This document shows, piece after piece, positions 56,125 through 63,979 of a DNA stretch of 64,000 nucleotides. The notes beneath the pieces are model-generated. The model worked only from the letters and a program-made list of their open reading frames with translations, was not told the origin of the DNA and ran no database searches. A program made the translations under genes and the position numbers. Origin of the DNA: Lentzea aerocolonigenes (GTDB lineage: Bacteria > Actinomycetota > Actinomycetes > Mycobacteriales > Pseudonocardiaceae); NCBI RefSeq assembly GCF_000974445.1, contig NZ_BBOJ01000002.1:310001-374000 (forward strand), in the 5' to 3' direction. Every line of letters begins with the position of its first letter. Position 1 is the first letter of the stretch.

Positions 56125-58836
56125 ATGCAGAATCTTCGCCACACACGTCTGCAAGACAGCCAGGCCCTGTCCACCGCACTGGCCTGCATCGCAATGGACC
56201 CTCACGGGCCGACGTCCACGGTCATCGTGGAGGGAACGGTCGGCAGTGGTAAGACAACTCTGTTGCAGACGACAATGGAACAGGTCTCCGCCGGCGACGT
56301 GCAAGTGCTGAACGCAACGTGTTCACAACTGGAACAAGACCAGCAGTACACGGTGCTGCGCGAACTGCTCCGTTGTCTGAGACCTTCAGCCGAAACAGCG
56401 GACGTGGTGCGCAGATGCACCGAAACCACGATGGTGGACGGCGAACGGAACGCCGTAGGGGTGCACGAGGACTTCTTCACCGTCGTGCGCGCCGCGGCCG
56501 ACGAGGGCCCGTTGGTGGTCGTGATCGACGACGCCCAGCACATCGACTTCGGCTCGGCCCGCTGCCTGCTGCAGACCGCCCGCAGGCTGCGCTCGGCGAG
56601 CTTCACGTTGATCGTCGCCCAGTCGACCGTGGCCCCGCCGAACCACCCGTTCTTCCACCACGAGCTGTTCCGCCAGCCGAACAGCCGCACGATCCGCCTG
56701 GGACTGCTGTCCGAACAGGACGTCCGCGCGATGCTGGGCGACGACCTCGACCCGGCGGCGACGCACCAGGCCACCGCAGGCAACCCCCTGCTGGTGCGGG
56801 CCGTGATCGAGGACAGCGTCGCGAGCGCCCAGCCGGTCTTCGGCGCCCAGTACGCCCGCGCCGTCCTGGGCGCGTTGCACCGCACGTCCGAAGACATGAT
56901 CAGGCTGGCCCGCGGCGTGGCCGTGCTCGGCTACACCAGCTCGCCCGCCCTGCTGGCCCGCCTGCTCGACGTGGAACCGACCGCCGTCGACCGGGCCCTC
57001 ACCTGCCTCACCTCGGCAGGCCTGCTGAACGGCGGCCGGTTCCGGCAGGTCCGTGCCCGCACCGCGGTGCTCGACCACATGCCCGCGGACGAGCGCGCCG
57101 CGTTGCACCTGCGCGCGGCCGAGCTGCTGCACGACGACGGCGCCCCGGCCAGAGCGCAGGCGGAACACCTCATCGCGGCGGGCACGGCACCGCACTCGTG
57201 GGCCATCGACGTGCTGCAGACCGCGGCACACCACGCCGCGACGGGCCAGGACGTCGAGTTCGCCGAGCGCAGCCTGGAACTGGCCGTCTGGTCGAGCAAG
57301 GACGAGCGCCAGCGAGCCACCTGCAAGGTGCTCATGCTGGAGGTCGCCTGGCGGACGGACCCGTCCAGGGCCGACCTGCACGTGCCGGGGATGATGGCCG
57401 CGCTGCGCGCCGGTCGCCTGGAGCCGGACCACATCATGGCGCTGATCAAGCACCTGCTGTGGCACGGCAGGGTCAGCAAGGCCGCGGAGGCGATCACCAA
57501 GCTGCGCGGTCACGACTCGCCCGGCCTCCGCGCGTTGCGCCTGTCCCTGACCCACACCTATCCCCCGCTGGCCCCGCTGCTGCCCGCCCCGCAGGACAAC
57601 GACGACGAGCACTCGCTGAGCACCCTGGACCTGCAGCTGACGGCGGCCAAGGGCTTGGCGGACCTGCTCGCCAACAAGGCGGACCACACGACGATCATCG
57701 CGGCCAAGCACATCCTCCGCAGCTGCCCGCCGGACGAGCTGACGTTCGAGACCGCACGCCTGTCCCTGCTGGCCCTGATGTACGCGGACCAGCTCACCGA
57801 AGCGGCGTTGCGCTGCGACCAGCTGCTGGAGGTCGCAACGCACGACCACGTCGCGACGTGGCGGGCGACGCTGCTGGCGATCCGCGCGGAGATCGCGCTG
57901 CGCAGCGGCGACCTGACCACCGCGGAACGTCTCGCGAAGTCGGCCATGACCGAGCTGCCCCGCAGCAGCTGGGGAGTGGCCATCGCCTTTCCCCTGTCCT
58001 GCCTGATGTTGACGCAACTGGCACTGGGCAGGCTGGAGGAGGCGGCGGAGCTGGCCGACGTGCCGATCCCGATCACGTTGCTGCAGAGCAGGCACGGCCT
58101 CACCTACCTCTACGCCCGCGGCCAGTACCACCTGGCGATGCAGTCCCCGAAGGCCGCGCTCGACGACTTCCGCCACTGCGGAGACCTGATGCGCAGCTGG
58201 AAGCTGGACATGCCGACGCTGGCACCGTGGCGCGCCGGCGCGGCGGAAGCGTTGCTGCGCCTGGGCAACGAGGCGGAGGCGAAGCGCCTGCTGAAGGAGC
58301 AGCTCGACCTCGTGTCCGACGCCTACCCCCGCGCCCGCGGAGCGACACTGCGCCTGCTCGCCGCGAGCGAGGACCTGACCGAACGCCGGCAACACCTCGT
58401 CAAGGCCGTGGAACTGCTGAGCGGCAGCGGCGACCGCCTCGAGTTCGCCCGTGCGATGCACGACCTGGGCACGGCCCACGGCCGTCTCGGCGAGTCCCGC
58501 AGGGCCCGCCTGCAAACCCAGCTGGCGCACTCCGTGGCGAAGCAGTGCGGCGCTCCCCTGCCCGCGCCGGCCCAGGACTCGGAAGCGACACCCGAGCCGG
58601 TCACCGAACGAATCGCGGCACTGACCAACGCCGAACGGCGCGTGGCCGTGCTCGCGGCGCGCGGCCACACCAACCGGGAGATCGCCGAGCAGCTCTTCGT
58701 CACGCAGAGCACCGTCGAACAGCACCTGACCAAGGTGTTCCGCAAACTCGACGTCAAACAGCGGGAGGAGCTGCCGATCGGACTGGGTCTCCGGTCGTAC
58801 GACGTCGCTCCGGAGCCGCAGAGCCTCACCGGCTGA
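56125..58836 (+). CDS. LAL-type LuxR-family transcriptional activator
   Basis: A 903-residue large ATP-binding regulator of the LuxR family, the usual pathway activator of macrolide clusters (PikD-like). Walker A is EGTVGSGKTTLL near residue 40, Walker B PLVVVIDDAQHID near residue 133, a long helical TPR-like middle follows, and the C-terminal HTH reads LTNAERRVAVLAARGHTNREIAEQLFVTQSTVEQHLTKVFRKLDV. It should activate the divergent PKS/oxidase promoter. The ATG at 56125 is chosen for its codon, although AGGA touches it directly; a TTG at 56113, better spaced from GGGGGGAGTGGG, would add four residues. The usual N-terminal GRE motif before Walker A is missing in either case. It is monocistronic, followed by a perfect terminator. 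Confidence 0.9.
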   Translation: MQNLRHTRLQDSQALSTALACIAMDPHGPTSTVIVEGTVGSGKTTLLQTTMEQVSAGDVQVLNATCSQLEQDQQYTVLRELLRCLRPSAETADVVRRCTETTMVDGERNAVGVHEDFFTVVRAAADEGPLVVVIDDAQHIDFGSARCLLQTARRLRSASFTLIVAQSTVAPPNHPFFHHELFRQPNSRTIRLGLLSEQDVRAMLGDDLDPAATHQATAGNPLLVRAVIEDSVASAQPVFGAQYARAVLGALHRTSEDMIRLARGVAVLGYTSSPALLARLLDVEPTAVDRALTCLTSAGLLNGGRFRQVRARTAVLDHMPADERAALHLRAAELLHDDGAPARAQAEHLIAAGTAPHSWAIDVLQTAAHHAATGQDVEFAERSLELAVWSSKDERQRATCKVLMLEVAWRTDPSRADLHVPGMMAALRAGRLEPDHIMALIKHLLWHGRVSKAAEAITKLRGHDSPGLRALRLSLTHTYPPLAPLLPAPQDNDDEHSLSTLDLQLTAAKGLADLLANKADHTTIIAAKHILRSCPPDELTFETARLSLLALMYADQLTEAALRCDQLLEVATHDHVATWRATLLAIRAEIALRSGDLTTAERLAKSAMTELPRSSWGVAIAFPLSCLMLTQLALGRLEEAAELADVPIPITLLQSRHGLTYLYARGQYHLAMQSPKAALDDFRHCGDLMRSWKLDMPTLAPWRAGAAEALLRLGNEAEAKRLLKEQLDLVSDAYPRARGATLRLLAASEDLTERRQHLVKAVELLSGSGDRLEFARAMHDLGTAHGRLGESRRARLQTQLAHSVAKQCGAPLPAPAQDSEATPEPVTERIAALTNAERRVAVLAARGHTNREIAEQLFVTQSTVEQHLTKVFRKLDVKQREELPIGLGLRSYDVAPEPQSLTG

Positions 58837-58841
58837 GCTTC

Positions 58842-58875
58842 CGCCGGTCGGGGATCGCGATGTCCCCGACCGGCG
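58842..58875 (+). terminator. terminator after the LAL regulator
   Basis: CGCCGGTCGGGGA (58842-58854) pairs perfectly with TCCCCGACCGGCG (58863-58875) around an eight-base loop, just past the regulator stop. Confidence 0.85.
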
Positions 58876-58924
58876 TGAACCTGGCGGCCTGGCCGAGCCG
58901 GGGACAGCGCGCGAGCACGGCGAA

Positions 58925-58956
58925 CGGCCCGCCGCGCGGTCGCGTGCGACGGGCCG
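58925..58956 (-). terminator. terminator of the secreted-protein pair
   Basis: CGGCCCG (58925-58931) and CGGGCCG (58950-58956) enclose a GC-rich loop that can pair further; it lies just downstream of the leftward gene ending at 58966. Confidence 0.55.
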
Positions 58957-58965
58957 CCGGCCGGG

Positions 58966-59436
58966 TCAGACCCGGTACGGCTTGCAGGTGGTGCCGCTGG
59001 GGAACTTCATCCGGTCGCGCGTGTGGGGCCCGTAGATCCCGTCAGGCGCGGACCGGACGTAGTCCTGCACGCCCTTCACCGCGGCTTCCGTGCGCGGGCC
59101 GAAGCTGCCGTCCCGGTCGAGGTCGCGAACGAACTCGTTGCCGTACGGCGCGGCCAGGCGGACTCCGGGATAGCACTGGATCAGCCCGCGCTGCAGGCCG
59201 GCCACGACGGCGGTGTTCGCGACCAGGTCACGACCGATGTTGCAGGTGGTGGAACCCGTGTTGGTGGCGGGCACCACGATGCGGTTCCCCGCCGCGTTCA
59301 CATAGGTGATCACCTTCTGGCACAGCGGTGTCGCGGCCGACGCCGACCCGGTCGACACGGCCATCCCGCTCACCGCCAGTGCGACGGCGGCGATGCCCAG
59401 CCCTGCTCGGCGCAGCGGCCCGAAACTCGACTTCAT
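58966..59436 (-). CDS. secreted four-cysteine protein with peptidoglycan-binding-like repeat (copy 2)
   Basis: A 156-residue exported protein. The signal peptide is MKSSFGPLRRAGLGIAAVAL continuing to an AxA site near residue 34. The mature part has four cysteines in LCQKVI, TTCNIGRD, IQCYPG and TTCKPY, and a C-terminal half DRDGSFGPRTEAAVKGVQ and GIYGPHTRDRM that matches half-repeats of the PG_binding_1 fold. Its neighbour at 59453-59902 has the same layout and the same spacing of cysteines, so the two arose by duplication. Wall binding is suggested; no catalytic domain is present. ATG at 59436 follows AAAGGA, 16 bases after the neighbour. The four cysteines probably form two disulphides. I cannot name a function. 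Confidence 0.78.
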   Translation of the reverse strand: MKSSFGPLRRAGLGIAAVALAVSGMAVSTGSASAATPLCQKVITYVNAAGNRIVVPATNTGSTTCNIGRDLVANTAVVAGLQRGLIQCYPGVRLAAPYGNEFVRDLDRDGSFGPRTEAAVKGVQDYVRSAPDGIYGPHTRDRMKFPSGTTCKPYRV

Positions 59437-59452
59437 CAGGAGTCCTTTCTGG

Positions 59453-59902
59453 TCAGTACGCGTAGCAGCGGTTGTCCGGGGAGGGGAACCTGATGTGGTC
59501 ACGGGTGTTCGGGCCGTAGATGCCGTCGACGCCGGCACCCGCGTGCCGTTGCGCGGACTTCAGCGCGGCCTCGGTGCGCGGGCCGAAGGACCCGTCCGCG
59601 TCGAGGTTCGCGATCTTCTCGTCCGAGTAGGGCGAGGCCAGGTCGAGGTGCCCGTAGCAGGTCTTCAGGCCGACCTGGAACAGGTGGACGACCTTCACGG
59701 GTGCCGGGAAGTCGCGGCCCAGCTGGCACAGGCTGCTGCCCTTGAAGGTCGGCACGTGGATGTTGTGGCCCGCCCGCTTCACCAGCGTCATCTGGGCGCA
59801 CGGTCCCAGGTCCGCCTCCGCCGACGCCGGAGCGGCGAACGAGAGCGCTCCCACCGCCACCGCGGCCAACCCGATCGCGCTCCTGCGCGGAATTCCCTTC
59901 AC
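59453..59902 (-). CDS. secreted four-cysteine protein with peptidoglycan-binding-like repeat (copy 1)
   Basis: A 149-residue exported protein, first of a tandem pair. The GTG start after GGGGGACGAG leads a signal peptide (KGIPRRSAIGLAAVAVGALS, cleavage after APASA). Cysteines lie in GPCAQM, SLCQLGRD, KTCYGH and DNRCYAY, the same four-position pattern as the paralogue downstream. The C-terminal half has DADGSFGPRTEAALKSAQR and GIYGPNTRDHI, the two turns of a PG_binding_1-like repeat. A short hairpin sits in its leader. The response regulator gene of a two-component system lies immediately upstream on the same strand with 97 bases between, so that system may control it. Function is unknown; inhibitor, wall-anchored lectin-like protein or small effector are all possible. 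Confidence 0.78.
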   Translation of the reverse strand: MKGIPRRSAIGLAAVAVGALSFAAPASAEADLGPCAQMTLVKRAGHNIHVPTFKGSSLCQLGRDFPAPVKVVHLFQVGLKTCYGHLDLASPYSDEKIANLDADGSFGPRTEAALKSAQRHAGAGVDGIYGPNTRDHIRFPSPDNRCYAY

Positions 59903-59925
59903 AACTCGTCCCCCTTCGTGGTGTG

Positions 59926-59943
59926 AGAGCGTTTTCCCGCTCT
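59926..59943 (-). promoter_or_regulatory. leader inverted repeat before the secreted-protein pair
   Basis: AGAGCG-TTTTCC-CGCTCT is a perfect 6-bp inverted repeat 24 bases upstream of the GTG start, between the probable promoter and the ribosome site. It could be an operator for the neighbouring response regulator or an RNA hairpin. Confidence 0.35.
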
Positions 59944-59999
59944 GCCACAACGATAGGAACGGCGTGCGACGGGTGGTGTCCGGTGAACGCCCTACAAGA

Positions 60000-60668
60000 T
60001 CAGCGCTCGTTGAGCTCGGCCAGCGTGATGAGACCGTCGTCGAGCGCACGGGACACGAGCTCGCTCTTCGTGGAGGCGGCACGTCCGGCGTTGGCGTACT
60101 TGATGCGCACGCGCGTGATGTGCGTGTCGACGGTCTTGACGCCGATGTGCAGTTTCGCCGCCACCAGCTCCTTCGACGACGAGGCGAACCAGGACCGCAG
60201 CACCTCGATCTCGCGCGGGGACAGCCGCGGCCGGTCGGGCGTGTCGTCGGCGACGATCGCACCGGACAGAGATGGCGCTGTGTAAGGCATTCCGCGTGCG
60301 GCCGTGCGCAGGGCGGGCACCAGGTGGTCGGGCCCTTCGCGTTTGGTCAGGTACGCGAGCGCGCCGAGGTCGATGCACTTGATCGCGGTGGCGTCATCGG
60401 CGTGCTGGGAGTAGACGACCACGCGCCGTCCGCTGTCCACCAGCCTGCGGAGCTCACCGAACTGCGGCTGTCCCGGCACCAGTTCCAGGTCGAAGACCAC
60501 CACGTCGGCCTCGGCACCGGGGCCGGTCCACACCTCCGCGAGCCGGGCACCCGCGTCGATCAGGTGAATCGGCGGGTCCGCCTGCTCGCACCAGTACCGC
60601 ACACCCGCGGCGATCGCGACGTGATCGTCCACGATCACCGCGGTGATCAGTTCGGGCTCGGCTGCCAT
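60000..60668 (-). CDS. NarL/FixJ-type response regulator
   Basis: A 222-residue two-component regulator. The receiver has the acidic pair in AVIVDDHVAI, the phospho-acceptor Asp in VVVFDLEL, and the Lys in AYLTKREG. The output domain LSPREIEVLRSWFASSSKELVAAKLHIGVKTVDTHITRVRIKYA is a GerE-type helix-turn-helix. It is the last gene of a three-gene operon: its ATG, after GGAGG, lies 22 bases inside the end of the kinase-like gene. Targets may include the secreted-protein pair just downstream. The stimulus is unknown. Confidence 0.92.
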   Translation of the reverse strand: MAAEPELITAVIVDDHVAIAAGVRYWCEQADPPIHLIDAGARLAEVWTGPGAEADVVVFDLELVPGQPQFGELRRLVDSGRRVVVYSQHADDATAIKCIDLGALAYLTKREGPDHLVPALRTAARGMPYTAPSLSGAIVADDTPDRPRLSPREIEVLRSWFASSSKELVAAKLHIGVKTVDTHITRVRIKYANAGRAASTKSELVSRALDDGLITLAELNER

Positions 60669-61750
60669 CGGGCCTCCATCCACGTCGTCGCGCCACTGCC
60701 CACCGTCTCGACCTGAACGCCGGGCGTCCGGGGTGGTGGCAGGGCCAGTTCCCCGCAGTCGGCGACCACGCTCACCGACACCAAATCGTCGCCGCCAACC
60801 ACGGTGACCCTGGCCCACGAGCCCGCGGTCGCGAGCACCGTGAGCGCCGCGTCGGTGAGATCGCGCCGGACGGGCACGGGTGGCACCGGCCACCGGCCGC
60901 GCGCGTCCAGCTCCACCTCCACGCCCTTGCGGTCGGCGATGTCCGCGCAGTGGCGAAGCTCGTGCAGCAAAGGGTTTTCCACGTCGTCGGTCTCGGCGAA
61001 CAGCCGCCGCATCCTGGCCGCCTCGATGGCGGCCCGGCAGCGCACGCCGGGGTCCGACGGCACGAGCGAACCGTCGGCCAGGCCTTCGAGCAGCGGCACC
61101 GCCGTGGCCGACAGTTCGGCGAACCGCTGCGCACGCCGGCGGTGCGACGCCGCCGCCACGGCCTCCGCCGTCCTGACCCGTTCGAGCTCCCGCGCGGCCG
61201 CCGCGGCCTCCTCGCCGATCCGTCCCAGCACGACGGCCACCACGGCGACGCACAGCGGGATGCCGAACACCGTGACCGAACCGGTGGCGAACCGCGCTAG
61301 CGACGAGCGCGTCACGTCGTGGAACAGCAGCAGGTTCAGGAACGCGAGCAGCTCGTGGGCGACGAGGAACGACACCGTGGTCCGAAGTGGACGGTCGAGG
61401 AGGACGACCAGACCGACCCAGTTCGCCGCGCCGAAGATCCAGTCCGTGGTGGTCGAGGTGCGGCCGTCGGGCAACGCGCAGTAGGACGCGGCACTGGCGG
61501 CGAGCACGACGACGATCGCCGGTGTCCGCCAGACGCTCCACGGACGTTCGCGGACGACCAGCACCGCTTCGACGGCGAGCACAGCGGTCAGCGCCCCGTA
61601 CGCGCAGAACTGGACCGCGGGCGAGCCGTAGCGGTGCAGGTTCTGCGTCAGGTTGAGCAGCCCGAGCCCCAGCGCCGAGCCTGCGGCCACGAGCAGCACG
61701 GCGACCCGCAGGCCGCGCTGCAACTGCGCCCTGGTCTGGTCCTCAGCCAC
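60647..61750 (-). CDS. membrane protein with degenerate histidine-kinase-like ATPase domain
   Basis: A 367-residue protein with about five or six N-terminal membrane segments (GLRVAVLLVAAGSALGLGLL, FCAYGALTAVLAVEAVLVV, PAIVVVLAASAASYCAL and others), a linker helix rich in Ala/Glu/Arg, and a C-terminal domain that follows the order of a histidine-kinase ATPase without its key motifs. The region where the phospho-His should be reads AASHRRRAQRFAELSATAVPLLEGL, not the ERxRIARELHD type, and no clear N-box Asn or DxGxG is present (SVVADCGEL instead). It overlaps both neighbours: GTG at 61750 shares eight bases with the true kinase stop. It is probably a partner or sensor subunit of that kinase rather than an enzyme. 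Confidence 0.8.
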   Translation of the reverse strand: MAEDQTRAQLQRGLRVAVLLVAAGSALGLGLLNLTQNLHRYGSPAVQFCAYGALTAVLAVEAVLVVRERPWSVWRTPAIVVVLAASAASYCALPDGRTSTTTDWIFGAANWVGLVVLLDRPLRTTVSFLVAHELLAFLNLLLFHDVTRSSLARFATGSVTVFGIPLCVAVVAVVLGRIGEEAAAAARELERVRTAEAVAAASHRRRAQRFAELSATAVPLLEGLADGSLVPSDPGVRCRAAIEAARMRRLFAETDDVENPLLHELRHCADIADRKGVEVELDARGRWPVPPVPVRRDLTDAALTVLATAGSWARVTVVGGDDLVSVSVVADCGELALPPPRTPGVQVETVGSGATTWMEARWQPSPN

Positions 61751-62858
61751 GCTCTGCCCGCCACTCCAGCCGCACCGTCGTGCCCGTCCCCTCCGAGGAC
61801 GTGATCGTCGCCGTGCCGCCGACGCGGTTCATCCGGCCGTGCACGGACTCCCGCAGCCCGCGCCGGGCCGGTCCCGCCTCGGCGGAGAAGCCGCGACCGG
61901 TGTCGACGATCTCGACGCACAGCTCCCGCGCGTCACCGTGCACCCGGACCGTCGCACGGTCCGTGCCCGCGTGACGGCGCACGTTGTTGAGGGCTTCCCG
62001 CGCCGCTCCGGCGATCGCGCTCGCCACGTCGAACGGCAGCACCAGGTGTTCCCCGGCGTCGAGGTCGACGGTCAGGTGGGTCGAGTCGACGTCGTCGCGC
62101 AGCAGGCCGACCAGGTCGGCCGCGGCAGGCGAGGCGCCGCCGCGGGACCGCAGCCGGGCGAGGTCGCGTCCGGCCTGGGCGGCCAGCCAGGTCGTGCCGG
62201 CCCGCACCTGTCCGGTGCCGACCATCAGCAGCGTCGTGGCGGCGGTGTCGTGCAACGCGTTGGCGAGTTCGCGCTCCTCGTCGCGCACGGCCGCGGCCAC
62301 CGCCGACGCGCGGCGGACCTCCTCGGCTTCGGCTGCCATCCGGTCGGCGCGTTGCGCGGCACGCGTGACGAGCACCCAGACCGCCCTCGACAGGGCGGCC
62401 ATGGCCAGCACCCAGATCTGCCCGGCGTGCACGTCCGGCCCCGCGACGTCGATGGTGACCAGCATCCCGCCGCCCGTCACCAGTGCGGCCACCGCGCCGG
62501 CCAGTGGCGGGGTGTGCCACTGCCAGGTCACGCACGCGAAGGTCACCAGCAGCCGGAGCCAGCCGGTGTTGGTGCCGTCGACGGCGCCGGACCAGAGGGC
62601 GACCAGGCACACGGCCAGCAGCACGGCGGCGTCAACGGTCACGGGCGGGCGTGCGCGTTCCCGGCTCAGCCGCCACGCGCAACCACAGGTCCAGGCCGCC
62701 GCGACGACGACAACGAGCAACGTCGGCCACAGCCGCTCCGGATAGGCCCTGAGCAGGCCCACCGCGATGACGGGCGGCAGCGTGGCGACCCGCACGACGG
62801 CCGCGCACCGCCCACCGAACCTCTCCAGCAGCCGAGTCGCTTCCCCGGCCACCGCCAC
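61743..62858 (-). CDS. sensor histidine kinase (NarX/DesK-type)
   Basis: A 371-residue membrane kinase. Four to six hydrophobic segments (LLVVVVAAAWTCGC, AVLLAVCLVALW, LRLLVTFACVTW and others) precede the dimerisation helix ERELANALHDTAATTLLMVG with the phospho-accepting His, then N-box AREALNNVRRHAG, G1 box VDTGRGFS and G2 SSEGTGTTVRLEW. All parts for autophosphorylation are present. The start is uncertain: I chose GTG at 62858, after GGCGGTGAA; a GTG at 62942 gives 28 more Gly/Arg-rich residues that look like non-coding sequence. It leads a three-gene operon with a degenerate kinase-like protein and a NarL-type regulator. A 7-bp inverted repeat lies about 90 bases upstream. Confidence 0.87.
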   Translation of the reverse strand: MAVAGEATRLLERFGGRCAAVVRVATLPPVIAVGLLRAYPERLWPTLLVVVVAAAWTCGCAWRLSRERARPPVTVDAAVLLAVCLVALWSGAVDGTNTGWLRLLVTFACVTWQWHTPPLAGAVAALVTGGGMLVTIDVAGPDVHAGQIWVLAMAALSRAVWVLVTRAAQRADRMAAEAEEVRRASAVAAAVRDEERELANALHDTAATTLLMVGTGQVRAGTTWLAAQAGRDLARLRSRGGASPAAADLVGLLRDDVDSTHLTVDLDAGEHLVLPFDVASAIAGAAREALNNVRRHAGTDRATVRVHGDARELCVEIVDTGRGFSAEAGPARRGLRESVHGRMNRVGGTATITSSEGTGTTVRLEWRAERG

Positions 62859-62947
62859 TTCACCGCCCACCGCCGCCGCACCCCCTTGCCGATCTTGCCA
62901 GCGACCGCCGGCCGAGGTGTCCGGTTCGGGCGAAACGGGCACCCGGC

Positions 62948-62967
62948 TGTCAGGCGTTCACCTGACA
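62948..62967 (-). promoter_or_regulatory. inverted repeat upstream of the kinase operon
   Basis: TGTCAGG-CGTTCA-CCTGACA is a perfect 7-bp inverted repeat with a six-base spacer, 90 bases upstream of the chosen kinase start. It is a candidate operator for autoregulation. Confidence 0.4.
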
Positions 62968-63031
62968 CCACGGCGGCTTTCCGACGACGACAGTGGGCAC
63001 CGGCCACAAGTGGATCACGGGCCGGGGGGAT

Positions 63032-63065
63032 GGAGGCCGGACGCACGGGAGCGCGACCGGCCTCC
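63032..63065 (-). terminator. possible terminator after the TetR gene
   Basis: GGAGGCCGG (63032-63040) and CCGGCCTCC (63057-63065) pair perfectly around a 16-base loop, about 75 bases past the TetR stop. Confidence 0.5.
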
Positions 63066-63139
63066 TCCGGTCCTGGCTCGCGCCGCGATGATCGACAACG
63101 GGCGCCTGGCCTGCGGTGGGCGAGCTGGTTCTGGAAAAG

Positions 63140-63769
63140 TCAGAAGGGCCAGCTGCCCGTCCGCTGTTCCGTTGTCAGGGCGGCCGGCGGCGGCAGGGTT
63201 TTCGCCGTGGCAGGCGTCAGGCCTTCGAGCAGGAGCGCGAGGTAGCGGCGCCAGCCGCCGGTGGCGGGATCCATGGTCCACAGCGTGCTGATCAGCATTG
63301 CCGTGAGCCGGGACAGGTCGTCCGGGACGAGGTCGGCGCGGAGCCGGCCCGCCTCCTGTGCGCGCCGGGCGAGCAGCGTGAGCGAGTTCCCGAACGGGGG
63401 GTAGGTCTCCGGGCCCAGGATCCCGGTGGCCCGGGCGGCGGCCAGGACGTTGAGTTCGCTCGCCGCCAGACTCACCGCGGCCTCGATCAGGCTGACGAGA
63501 CCGTTCAGCGGATCGTCGTTGGCGAGCGCCCGTTCGACCGCGGGCGTGAGGTGCTCGGCGATGCTCTGGTCGATGGCCGCCTGGACCAGGTCGGCTTTGT
63601 GGGGGAAGTGGTTGTACAGCGTCCTGATCCGCACGTCGGCGCGACGGGCGATCTCCTCCAGCTGCGCGTCCGGGCCGAGTTCGGCGAACACGGCGCGCGC
63701 GGTGCGCACGATGCGTTCGGCGTTGCGCGCCGCGTCAGCACGCAGTCGGCGCCCGGTTCCGGCTACCAC
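63140..63769 (-). CDS. TetR-family transcriptional repressor
   Basis: A 209-residue repressor. The N-terminal DNA-binding domain reads NAERIVRTARAVFAELGPDAQLEEIARRADVRIRTLYNHFPHKADLVQAAI, a full TetR helix-turn-helix with the FPHK variant of the FxxK end. The C-terminal ligand domain is Ala/Leu-rich with no recognised ligand class. GTG at 63769 gives the family length. It faces a rightward gene that starts at the window edge; two similar palindromes lie between them, so it most likely represses itself and that gene. Its ligand could be the polyketide or an unrelated compound. Confidence 0.9.
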   Translation of the reverse strand: MVAGTGRRLRADAARNAERIVRTARAVFAELGPDAQLEEIARRADVRIRTLYNHFPHKADLVQAAIDQSIAEHLTPAVERALANDDPLNGLVSLIEAAVSLAASELNVLAAARATGILGPETYPPFGNSLTLLARRAQEAGRLRADLVPDDLSRLTAMLISTLWTMDPATGGWRRYLALLLEGLTPATAKTLPPPAALTTEQRTGSWPF

Positions 63770-63788
63770 TCCAGCATTCTAGCAATCA

Positions 63789-63845
63789 TGCAGTCGACTG
63801 CAATTTCGTGCTGGCGTGCCCCGAGGAAACTTGCAGCTGAGTGCA
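63789..63845. promoter_or_regulatory. paired TetR operator candidates
   Basis: Site 1, TGCAGTCGACTGCA (63789-63802), is a perfect 14-bp palindrome 20 bases from the TetR start. Site 2, TGCAGCTGAGTGCA (63832-63845), shares its outer bases and is an imperfect palindrome within TTGCA-N6-TGCAA. Their centres are 43 bases apart, about four helical turns. Confidence 0.6.
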
Positions 63846-63979
63846 AGATCTGCTGGAGGGAGTGCGGGTCAACGCGATGCGTCCGGGCATCGGGAAGCCG
63901 GCGAACGAGCGGCCCGTCACCTGGTGATGCACGGTCGCCCGCAGCCCGTGTTCCACAATGGACAGAGCAAGAGGAATCC

